A stretch of 64,000 bases of DNA from a bacterium 1XD21-13 (GTDB taxonomy: Bacteria > Bacillota > Clostridia > Lachnospirales > Lachnospiraceae). The notes beneath the pieces were generated by a model. It searched no databases and had not been told where the DNA came from. It saw only the letters and a list, made by a program, of their open reading frames with translations. A program made the position numbers and the translations under genes. Shown in pieces: positions 1 through 5,980 of the stretch; the first letter of the stretch is position 1; each line of letters opens with the position of its first letter. The DNA lies in assembly GCA_009917555.1 (NCBI GenBank), contig QZDX01000013.1, positions 1 to 64,000 of the forward strand, given 5' to 3'.

Positions 1-48
1 ATTTATTGCTGAACGTATTATAACATATGGAAACCCAAATGAAAATCC

Positions 49-158
49 GGGAATCTTGTTTACAAAACGGGATTTTCAATTACAAACAGGGAATCTCGAT
101 TACAAAACAGGATTTTTATTTACAAATCGGGAGTCTTGGACTACAAACGGGATTCTCG
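49..158. repeat. 20-bp degenerate tandem repeat, about 5.5 units
   Basis: Units start at 49, 69, 89, 109, 129 and 149 with an exact 20-base period. The shared pattern is GGGAnTCTnnnnTACAAAnC. There is no unique spacer between units, so this is not a CRISPR array. Nothing in the rest of 1-340 looks coding. The role is unknown; it could be a variable intergenic repeat or a protein-binding array. Confidence 0.75.
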
Positions 159-342
159 GCTTGCTATTCACCCCAACCTCTCATTCTATAAATTTATGTT
201 ACCATTTATATGACATTTTGTCAAACATAATTGACATTTAAATTTTTTCCAGCAGGAATTACGCTAGCAGAGATTACAAAGACAGAAACATTACTTAGCT
301 AAATCCTTTCCTAGTGATTCGCTCCGCTCAAGCTTTATCCAT

Positions 343-375
343 AAAAAAAGACGAACCCTGCATAAAAGCAGAGTT
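343..375 (-). terminator. Rho-independent terminator of the sigV-like operon
   Basis: On the minus strand an 8-bp stem (AACTCTGC with GCAGGGTT, one G-T pair) and a TTTTA loop are followed by CG and a run of seven T. It lies about 65 bases beyond the lipoprotein stop codon and fits as the end of the three-gene operon 2385-442. Confidence 0.75.
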
Positions 376-441
376 ACGTCCAGAAGCCTGACTCTTGTTC
401 CTTCTTTTTTACCTCTCCTACAAACTAATCAATCTCCATCC

Positions 442-1008
442 TTAATACCCATAATTAATCCCCGTAATCAAGAACTCCCCATTCACCACTCCAAAGGTAA
501 CACTGGCGCTTCCCTCCATATCATAATCCATCAGTGTAAATCCGGCCATACTAGGCGCTAAATCCTGGGGATCTGCCTTTTCAATGGAGCTCTTAAGCCC
601 CTCCGAGAACAGCTCCTGCGGATCGAGCTTCAGAAAATCCTCCCTGGTCTCCACTACGTCCACTCCATCCAGTCCAACGTAAACCGGAAATCCGGTCAGA
701 TCCGCAAGCTTTTCCAGATCCATCTCTGCCAAAGCCTCCTTTATGAGAGCGGCAAAGGCAGATACCTCTTCCATGTCCGCATCAAAATTATCCAAATCAC
801 TGTCCGGCTCCTGTGCTTCTTCCTCAGTGCTCTCCTGCTCCGGGCCAGCCTCCGCCTCTGGCACCGTTTCGGATGCAGCTTCTCTGTCAGCTTCCGTTGT
901 CTGCTCCTCCACCGCCGGAAGCTCCTCCTTTTTCTTGGCGGAGCCACAGGCCGCAAGCCCCATGACCATAACTAAAACCACAAGTAAAACAAATCCTCTT
1001 CTTTTCAT
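442..1008 (-). CDS. Lipoprotein of unknown function
   Basis: A 188-residue protein when started at the ATG at 1008, which has AAGGA eight bases upstream. The longer reading from 1092 runs into the neighbouring gene and is unlikely. The first 20 residues are a signal peptide with lipobox LAAC, followed by a Lys/Glu/Pro-rich linker of about 45 residues and a small folded domain that ends in a beta-rich stretch. It is the last gene of the ECF sigma / anti-sigma operon, 16 bases after the RsiV-like gene, so it is probably a cell-envelope product of the same stress regulon. I do not recognise the C-terminal domain. Confidence 0.8.
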   Translation of the reverse strand: MKRRGFVLLVVLVMVMGLAACGSAKKKEELPAVEEQTTEADREAASETVPEAEAGPEQESTEEEAQEPDSDLDNFDADMEEVSAFAALIKEALAEMDLEKLADLTGFPVYVGLDGVDVVETREDFLKLDPQELFSEGLKSSIEKADPQDLAPSMAGFTLMDYDMEGSASVTFGVVNGEFLITGINYGY

Positions 1009-1024
1009 TTCCATCATCCTTTCC

Positions 1025-1897
1025 TTACAAAGCAATCTCAAATTCCACTTCCCCGGAAGCTCCGGGCGCAATCGCATATTTTTCAAAAACAATCACCGGA
1101 TTCCCCTTCTCATTCACATAAAAATCAGGTTCCGCCTCAATCGTCTCAAAGCCACCCTCCTCCGGAGCAAAGAAAGTCTCACCCTTCCGCGTCCGCTCCT
1201 CTATCTGCCCGCGGATGCATTCATTGGCCTTCTCCACATAATCCTGCCCCAGAAAATCCGCAAGCGTCAAAAACTCATTACTCTCCAAATCCAGATTGTA
1301 GTACCGGGTTTCCGCATAAGCGCTCGTCCAGCTCTCCGTACCCTTTACCACAAAGGACAGCACATCCTCTGTCTGATTCTTAATCTCATACCACACATGG
1401 ATACGGATGTCATGCTCCGCCCATTCCTCTTCCGTTCCGCCTGTTTCCAGAAACGCCTTCTTATACTCCTCCGCTCTTTGCACAGCCTCACGCTCATACT
1501 GCGCCGTCATTTTTTCAATCTGGGCGTTGACCTCGTCCGACAGCTCCCGGCCGTTCTCACCCAAATCAACTCCGGGAATCTCTGCGGCAATCTGCATATC
1601 CCCTTCCGTTTTTTCATAAGACCGGATGGTAAGTATCCGCGCAAGCTCCCCGATCACCGGAATCTTCTGAACCTCCATCGCAAACGCTTCACTGGTATTC
1701 AGCCCGATGGTTGTCACCACCATAAAGGCCGCCGCCATCCCCAAGGCCCATTTGTAAACCCTTTTGCGCCGGCTTCGCGCCAGACGTTTCTCTCTCTTTC
1801 GCCGGGAAAGCTCAATCGCTTCCTGAACCCTTCCCTCCAATTCCTTCGGAATCGCAATGTTCTCATAGGTTTCTCTGCTCTTCTCCAACTCTTTCAA
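1025..1897 (-). CDS. RsiV-like anti-sigma factor (DUF3298-type sensor domain)
   Basis: A 290-residue single-pass membrane protein: a charged cytoplasmic N-terminus (1-48), a membrane helix (about 50-66) and a large external domain. The C-terminal third, with the YNLDLES...LADF pattern followed by a FYVNEKGNPVIVFEKY segment, is typical of DUF3298, as in Bacillus RsiV. RsiV-family proteins hold an ECF sigma factor at the membrane and release it by regulated proteolysis; in Bacillus subtilis and Clostridioides the trigger is lysozyme. The start codon overlaps the stop of the upstream sigma gene by 4 bases (ATGA), supporting a functional pair. The lysozyme signal here is inferred from family knowledge only. 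Confidence 0.8.
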   Translation of the reverse strand: MKELEKSRETYENIAIPKELEGRVQEAIELSRRKREKRLARSRRKRVYKWALGMAAAFMVVTTIGLNTSEAFAMEVQKIPVIGELARILTIRSYEKTEGDMQIAAEIPGVDLGENGRELSDEVNAQIEKMTAQYEREAVQRAEEYKKAFLETGGTEEEWAEHDIRIHVWYEIKNQTEDVLSFVVKGTESWTSAYAETRYYNLDLESNEFLTLADFLGQDYVEKANECIRGQIEERTRKGETFFAPEEGGFETIEAEPDFYVNEKGNPVIVFEKYAIAPGASGEVEFEIAL

Positions 1898-2385
1898 ACC
1901 TTCATTCCCTCCATTTCCACACGTAGAGCCTTCAGGCCCCGGTAAAGCTTCGCCTTCACTGTATTCAGATTCAGTCCCGTAGCCTCCGCTATTTCCTGCA
2001 AAGACAATTCCTCGTAAAATCGAAGCCGGATAATATTCTGCACCGCCACGGGCAGCCCCTTGATCCGCTCAAACAGATCCTCCCGCTCCGCATAATCCGG
2101 GTCGCAGACAAATACCTCCTCATCAAGCGGTTCCTCCAATAAAAGCTCCTTTCGGTTTTTCCTGAGAAACGTCATACTCTCGTTCATCAGAATCCGGTAA
2201 AACCAGGTTCGCACCGCACTGATATCGCGAAGCTCACGTGCATGTTCCAGAGCCTTGCAGATGGCATTCTGCACGACATCCATAGCATCCTGCTCATTTC
2301 CAACATTGGAATAGGCCAGGCGGTAAAGCCTGTTCTGATTTGCCAGTATGTATTCTACAATTTCCTCAAAATAATCCTGCTGCAT
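1894..2385 (-). CDS. ECF RNA polymerase sigma factor, SigV-like
   Basis: 163 residues, the usual ECF length. Region 2 is visible as NRLYRLAYSNVGNEQDAMDVVQ and the following RTWFYRILMN; region 4 as LPVAVQNIIRLRFYEELS...TVKAKLYRGLKAL with the helix-turn-helix EIAEATGLNLNTVK. It heads the operon with the RsiV-like anti-sigma factor and is therefore probably a cell-wall stress sigma factor. ECF genes are usually autoregulated from their own upstream region. Here the prophage end lies only 45 bases before the start codon, so the native promoter has probably been displaced by about 31 kb. Confidence 0.88.
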   Translation of the reverse strand: MQQDYFEEIVEYILANQNRLYRLAYSNVGNEQDAMDVVQNAICKALEHARELRDISAVRTWFYRILMNESMTFLRKNRKELLLEEPLDEEVFVCDPDYAEREDLFERIKGLPVAVQNIIRLRFYEELSLQEIAEATGLNLNTVKAKLYRGLKALRVEMEGMKV

Positions 2386-2400
2386 TTCTTACCTCTTATT

Positions 2401-2429
2401 CCAGTACCGTATCTCCCTTCCAGTACCGT
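2401..2429. repeat. Left part of host 19-bp tandem repeat split by the prophage
   Basis: One full unit (CCAGTACCGTATCTCCCTT) and the first 10 bases of a second. The repeat resumes exactly in phase at 33296 on the other side of the prophage, so the uninterrupted site had about 4.5 units between the sigma gene and the two-component system. Confidence 0.9.
2425..2429. repeat. Target-site duplication, left copy (ACCGT)
   Basis: ACCGT directly precedes the prophage terminus TGTAAG; the same five bases directly follow the other terminus at 33296-33300. A 5-bp duplication is the signature of Mu-type transposition. Confidence 0.92.
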
Positions 2430-2478
2430 TGTAAGCCGTCAGCAAAAATGTCAAAATTCATCATTTAAAATGTCAAAA
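2430..2478. repeat. Prophage terminus (Mu R-end type) with transposase-site repeats
   Basis: The terminus begins TGTAA and carries AAATGTCAAAA twice, at 2446-2456 and 2468-2478, spaced 22 bases apart and in the same orientation. These match the AATGTCAAAA block in the opposite terminus and are the best candidates for MuA-type binding sites. Confidence 0.75.
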
Positions 2479-2606
2479 ACTTTGTATGAAAAAATTTTTT
2501 GTAAAATCCAACACTTTTTCCTTTTATTTTAAGAGATTAATTCACTAGTTGAAGCTATCTTTAAACATGTTTTAATCTATTTTTAAAATCTACAAATTTT
2601 AAGAGG

Positions 2607-2618
2607 TAAATGCAAAGA
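2607..2618 (+). repeat. Inversion site A
   Basis: TAAATGCAAAGA, read on the plus strand. It shares the upstream bases TTTAAGAG with site C. It lies in frame as Val-Asn-Ala-Lys at the start of silent cassette A. Confidence 0.88.
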
Positions 2619-2929
2619 CAACTTTTTCCACCGAAGAGCAGGTTATTGGCACATGGATTGATGGCAAACCATTATATCGCAAGGTTATAAGTACAACGGC
2701 TAACTGGAGTGCGGTCAATCAAACTATACCGCACGGCATATCAAATTTTGGACATGTAATCAACCTTACTGTTTTTTTAGGGAGTTATTTGTTACCCTAT
2801 TTTAGTAACGGAGCAGCAATGACATACGTATCAACCGTTAATAAAAATGCCATTGCTGTAATAAATTCGGCCACTTGGTTAGAATATCGCTTAGTAGCTA
2901 TAATTGAGTACACAAAAGCTGAATTATGA
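2607..2929 (+). other. Silent tail-fibre C-terminal cassette A
   Basis: An open frame without a usable start runs from inversion site A to TGA at 2927-2929 and encodes about 106 residues. It starts VNAKTTFSTEEQVIG and goes on with TWIDGKPLYRKV, a motif common in tail-fibre and receptor-binding tips of Firmicutes phages. The frame across the site is the same as in the expressed fibre gene, so recombination between site A and site D would create an intact fibre with this tip. It converges with cassette B, whose stop codon overlaps its end. Confidence 0.85.
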
Positions 2930-3216
2930 TTCAGTCCAATAAAATTTGCCAGCCACAGAGCCGCCAGCGGGATTTTGCGAAGCTGATATAATATCACCTT
3001 TACAAACAAAAACTGTATTATACTCGCTCACGGCGCCGCCAGCAGTTACACATCCAATACCAGCAACAATAACGCCATTAACCGTAGCAGTACCGCCGCT
3101 ATATAATGCTCCTGTAGTCGCAATCGCCAACTCAACTATGCCATTGTGGTGGGCCGTGAACGGGAATGTAATATTTTCGCTTTGATCCCAGATATATTTT
3201 GGCATCTTTGCATTTA
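2924..3216 (-). other. Silent tail-fibre C-terminal cassette B
   Basis: Minus-strand frame from inversion site B (VNAKMPKYIWDQSEN...) to TAA at 2924-2926, about 97 residues. A stop codon (TGA) lies two codons before the site core, so the cassette cannot be read through from upstream and has no start of its own except the internal Met. The tail is rich in Gly, Ala and Val and resembles phage fibre tips. It must first be moved next to the constant fibre part to be expressed. Confidence 0.83.
3205..3216 (-). repeat. Inversion site B
   Basis: TAAATGCAAAGA on the minus strand, inverted relative to sites A and C. Followed in the cassette by TGCC, as site D is followed by TGCG. Confidence 0.88.
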
Positions 3217-3274
3217 CGGCTCATTTTGCCCCTCATGGTATACTATCCACATAAATATAAGGAGGACAGCCACC

Positions 3275-4273
3275 ATGAAAGAGCAATTAATTAATGATGT
3301 GCTACAATTTTTGTCTGGCAAATTACCGCCAGAGCACAACACAGACCTACGTCTATATCTGTATTATCAATTAGCCGAATATGACGTAATCAAAAAATGT
3401 ACGGATATCGCTGTACAGGACGAGAAAACCTATATGGAATACCTCTATATGTACCTAGCCGCATTAAAAATGGCTGGACGGAGCGACAAAACCATCGACC
3501 ACTACAAGCTTCAACTTGGCCTTTTGCTCAATCATCTAAAAAAGCCCATTCACGATATTACTACAGAGGATCTATTTACTTACCTAGCACAATGTAAAGC
3601 TCTTCGGCAAGTGGGTAACCGTTATCTTAATAGTAAACGTATTTGTTTTAATAGTTTTTTCTCCTGGCTCCAGAAAAAAAGACACATTGTCTATAACCCG
3701 GCAGCGGCCCTTGACCAAATCCATTATGAGAAAAAGGTTAAGAAGCCTTACACGGATGAAGAGCGTGAAATCTTGCGCTGTGCCTGCAAAAAGGAAAGGG
3801 ATCTCGCTCTTATTGAGTTGTTATATAGCACTGGTATGCGTGTGGGTGAACTTGTACGTCTGAATCGCCAGGACATCCACTGGGATACCATGGACTGTAT
3901 TGTTTTTGGCAAAGGCTCCAAAGAACGGGAAGTATATCTCAATGCCTCAAGCTGTTATCACCTCAAAAAATACCTACTATCCAGAACTGACACGAACCCT
4001 GCTTTATTTGTTTCGGCAAAGGCTCCGCACTTACGTATAAGCGAACACGGTGTTCGCCAAATGTTACAACGCCTGGGGCTCCGTGCAGGTGTAGAAAAGG
4101 TGCATCCACACCGTTACAGAGCTACAGCCGCCACAAATGCATTAAATCGTGGTATGCCAATACAAGATGTTCAAGCATTGCTTGGCCATGAGGATATTAG
4201 CACAACTATGATCTACTGCACTGTGGCACGTGATAATGTTCGAGCAGCACATAAGCGTTATTTAGCAGCATAA
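3275..4273 (+). CDS. Tyrosine recombinase, probable tail-fibre DNA invertase
   Basis: 332 residues, started at the ATG at 3275 with GGAGGA nine bases upstream. An N-terminal SAM-like DNA-binding domain (about 50-135) is followed by the catalytic domain. All active-site residues are present: Arg189 (GMRVGEL), Lys213 (GKGSK), His277 and Arg280 (HPHR), His305 (LLGHED) and nucleophile Tyr314 (MIYCT). It resembles XerC/D and Rci-type enzymes. The gene lies between two pairs of inverted 12-bp sites that cut the fibre gene, so its likely job is inversion of fibre cassettes rather than integration, which the DDE transposase performs. It occupies the place of gin in Mu but belongs to an unrelated recombinase family. 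Inversion between sites B and C, or A and D, would turn the gene itself around. Confidence 0.9.
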   Translation: MKEQLINDVLQFLSGKLPPEHNTDLRLYLYYQLAEYDVIKKCTDIAVQDEKTYMEYLYMYLAALKMAGRSDKTIDHYKLQLGLLLNHLKKPIHDITTEDLFTYLAQCKALRQVGNRYLNSKRICFNSFFSWLQKKRHIVYNPAAALDQIHYEKKVKKPYTDEEREILRCACKKERDLALIELLYSTGMRVGELVRLNRQDIHWDTMDCIVFGKGSKEREVYLNASSCYHLKKYLLSRTDTNPALFVSAKAPHLRISEHGVRQMLQRLGLRAGVEKVHPHRYRATAATNALNRGMPIQDVQALLGHEDISTTMIYCTVARDNVRAAHKRYLAA

Positions 4274-4290
4274 GTTTTCAAACTCTGACA

Positions 4291-4315
4291 CTCCCGGATC
4301 ACTTCGGGAGCTTTT
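4291..4315 (+). terminator. Probable terminator of the recombinase gene
   Basis: Stem CTCCCG / CGGGAG with an 8-base loop, followed by CTTTT, 18 bases after the recombinase stop. The T-run is short, so the terminator may be weak. Confidence 0.5.
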
Positions 4316-4409
4316 GGCGTGCATTTTCTCCAATCCCGCACCATTTTTTATAATTCTGTTTTGATTCTCAATCCCTTTGTACTTCCCCTTTCTCCCACTC
4401 TTTAAGAGC

Positions 4410-4421
4410 TAAATGCAAAGA
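4410..4421 (+). repeat. Inversion site C
   Basis: TAAATGCAAAGA on the plus strand, preceded by TTTAAGAGC like site A. In frame as Leu-Asn-Ala-Lys at the head of cassette C. Confidence 0.88.
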
Positions 4422-4690
4422 TAGATGGTACAAAACTAACTGTGCTTAATGGATCCATAGTTATTGGAGCTTTTACAGCGCAAGATCAAATCAAAACGTA
4501 TAAAATTAATTTTGCTACATCATTTACAGATGATAATGTGATGGTATCCATATTTTGCGGTGACGGATATCTTGGGTTGGGCGTGAGCGGCATTACTAAA
4601 GATGGTTTTACTCTTAAAGCTCGAAATGAATGGACCGGCAATCTTGGAGCTCGGACAGTAACATGGCAAGCAATTGGCTATAAATCATGA
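4410..4690 (+). other. Silent tail-fibre C-terminal cassette C
   Basis: A start-less frame from site C (LNAKIDGTKLTVLNGS...) to TGA at 4688-4690, about 92 residues, ending IGYKS exactly as the expressed cassette D does. Inversion of the 589-bp segment between sites C and D would swap the two tips in frame. A Met about ten codons inside could start a short product, but no good ribosome-binding site is seen. Homology at both ends to cassette D suggests they arose by duplication and divergence. Confidence 0.86.
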
Positions 4691-4699
4691 TTTATAGCC
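4676..4699. repeat. 24-bp perfect palindrome at the joined stop codons of cassettes C and D
   Basis: Each half reads GGCTATAAATCA; the centre TCATGA supplies the stop codon of cassette C on the plus strand and of cassette D on the minus strand. The two converging cassettes share their last five codons through it. It could also form a hairpin in either transcript. Confidence 0.9.
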
Positions 4700-5779
4700 T
4701 ATGATTTTAATTGGCACACACGATTCATTGTTTATTTGGTTGTTTACTATTGCGTTTTCGACTGATAATACCGTATCGCTTTTATACACTAAATCTCTCC
4801 TATATGATCCCAGTATAAATAACACGGCATCGTAACCCTTAATCGCTTTAATGCTTGACATTTTTTTGATATTGGTATTGCGGAAAAATACCTCATAATA
4901 ATCGTAATCATCTGCTGATAATATAATATCCTGTGCCGCAAGCGCTTTTGTTGGGTTTGGATTCTCCCACAATATAGTGCCCCGCATCTTTGCATTTAGG
5001 TCTTGAAACTCCCTCCCAACATTAGTTGGCTCCACTACCGCTTCGTCCCACTCCCCTGCTGCTTTATCCGAGATAAACCGATACAGTACATTATCTCTAA
5101 TAGCATAATCACCCGCCAGATAATTTTTATCAGATGCATATTCATCTGACACAACGCTTAAATCCCCTGCTCCATTGCCACCAATCGGTATATAGGTACC
5201 TGTGATTGCATCCCAGCGATATGTTGTATTCGTTTCTATGTCTATATAAGATATCCCAGCCTTTCCAGTTTCAGGAAAGCTCTCTAAAACCCCTTCGTAA
5301 TTTTTCCCCTCTTGAGCCGCTGTGTTTGCTACTTCGGCTGCTTCATTGGCTGCTTCGGCTGCATTCTCTGCTGCATTTATAGCGTTTGTAGTATCCTGCT
5401 GCCTTTTAGTTTCTGCTAATACTCTTTTGCTCTCTTCTTCCTGAATCTGTGTTTTTAATTCTGATATGGTTTGTACTTCCGCATTGGCTGCCTCTGCCGC
5501 ATTATTGGCTGCATTCGTTGCTGACAAAAGATTCTCGGTTAACTGTCGCGCCAGTTCTTCCGCTATCTGCTCTGATGTATCAGACATGGAAGCTTTCAAA
5601 AACTCCACCATATCTTCATATGTTGCAATCTGCTTTACAATCCCAGGCTTATAGCAGACATACAAAGACCGGCCATTAGATGCTCTAGGATCTCCCTCTA
5701 AAATAACTGCAAGCTCCTTTGCAAGTAGTTTGTTGGGATCAAAATCTTTATAAGCTCCACCCCTAAGTACTATAGCCAT
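4685..5779 (-). CDS. Tail fibre / receptor-binding protein, expressed form with cassette D
   Basis: 364 residues. The constant part is about residues 1-260. Residues 60-150 are an Ala/Glu/Asn-rich coiled-coil shaft (repeated AANNAAEAAN, NAAENAAEAAN), then a region like collar domains of tail fibres (YASDKNYLAGDYAIRDNVLYRF). The frame passes through inversion site D at 4987-4998 (DLNAKMRG). The remaining 100 residues are the exchangeable tip ending IGYKS. It lies at the end of the late operon, 3 bases after a small gene, as expected for a siphovirus fibre. The cassette organisation shows that the tip is what varies; a host-binding role is inferred. Confidence 0.85.
   Translation of the reverse strand: MAIVLRGGAYKDFDPNKLLAKELAVILEGDPRASNGRSLYVCYKPGIVKQIATYEDMVEFLKASMSDTSEQIAEELARQLTENLLSATNAANNAAEAANAEVQTISELKTQIQEEESKRVLAETKRQQDTTNAINAAENAAEAANEAAEVANTAAQEGKNYEGVLESFPETGKAGISYIDIETNTTYRWDAITGTYIPIGGNGAGDLSVVSDEYASDKNYLAGDYAIRDNVLYRFISDKAAGEWDEAVVEPTNVGREFQDLNAKMRGTILWENPNPTKALAAQDIILSADDYDYYEVFFRNTNIKKMSSIKAIKGYDAVLFILGSYRRDLVYKSDTVLSVENAIVNNQINNESCVPIKIIGYKS
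4987..4998 (-). repeat. Inversion site D (active junction in the fibre gene)
   Basis: TAAATGCAAAGA on the minus strand, inside the fibre reading frame. Pairing with A or C (opposite orientation) gives inversion; pairing with B (same orientation) would delete the recombinase. Confidence 0.88.
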
Positions 5780-5782
5780 AAT

Positions 5783-5980
5783 CTATCCCTCCATTCGCCT
5801 TTTTATAAAATTATTAACCGCATCAATATGTCCCTGGAGCTCCTCATCCAGCACAATAAAATTTTCCCTAAGATTCTGATTTCTCAATTTCCCGTTTTCA
5901 TCAACTTCAGAATATGTAAAACTGATTCTCTGTCCTTCACCTGTTACATGACTTGTAAAGCTAGTTAATAATTTCTTCAT
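5783..5980 (-). CDS. Small tail-region protein, unknown
   Basis: 65 residues, starting 20 bases inside the end of the tail-hub gene and ending 3 bases before the fibre gene, so it is translationally linked to both. It has no Cys, signal peptide or membrane segment. Its place between hub and fibre suggests a small attachment or fibre-assembly factor, but I recognise no domain. Confidence 0.7.
   Translation of the reverse strand: MKKLLTSFTSHVTGEGQRISFTYSEVDENGKLRNQNLRENFIVLDEELQGHIDAVNNFIKRRMEG

Noticed and set aside
49-158. Possible CRISPR array
   Set aside because: The period is only 20 bases with no unique spacers and no cas genes nearby.
743-1945. 400-codon plus-strand open frame across the sigma-factor operon
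   Set aside because: It lies antisense to three well-supported genes with lipoprotein, RsiV and sigma signatures, has Ser/Leu-rich low-complexity content and no ribosome-binding site.
3275-4273. Recombinase as the prophage integrase
   Set aside because: The prophage has Mu-type ends, a 5-bp target duplication and an intact DDE transposase; no att core direct repeats are seen near the recombinase.
2430-5779. Diversity-generating retroelement behind the fibre variation
   Set aside because: There is no reverse transcriptase and no template/variable repeat with adenine-specific changes; the cassettes differ completely and are bounded by inverted recombination sites.
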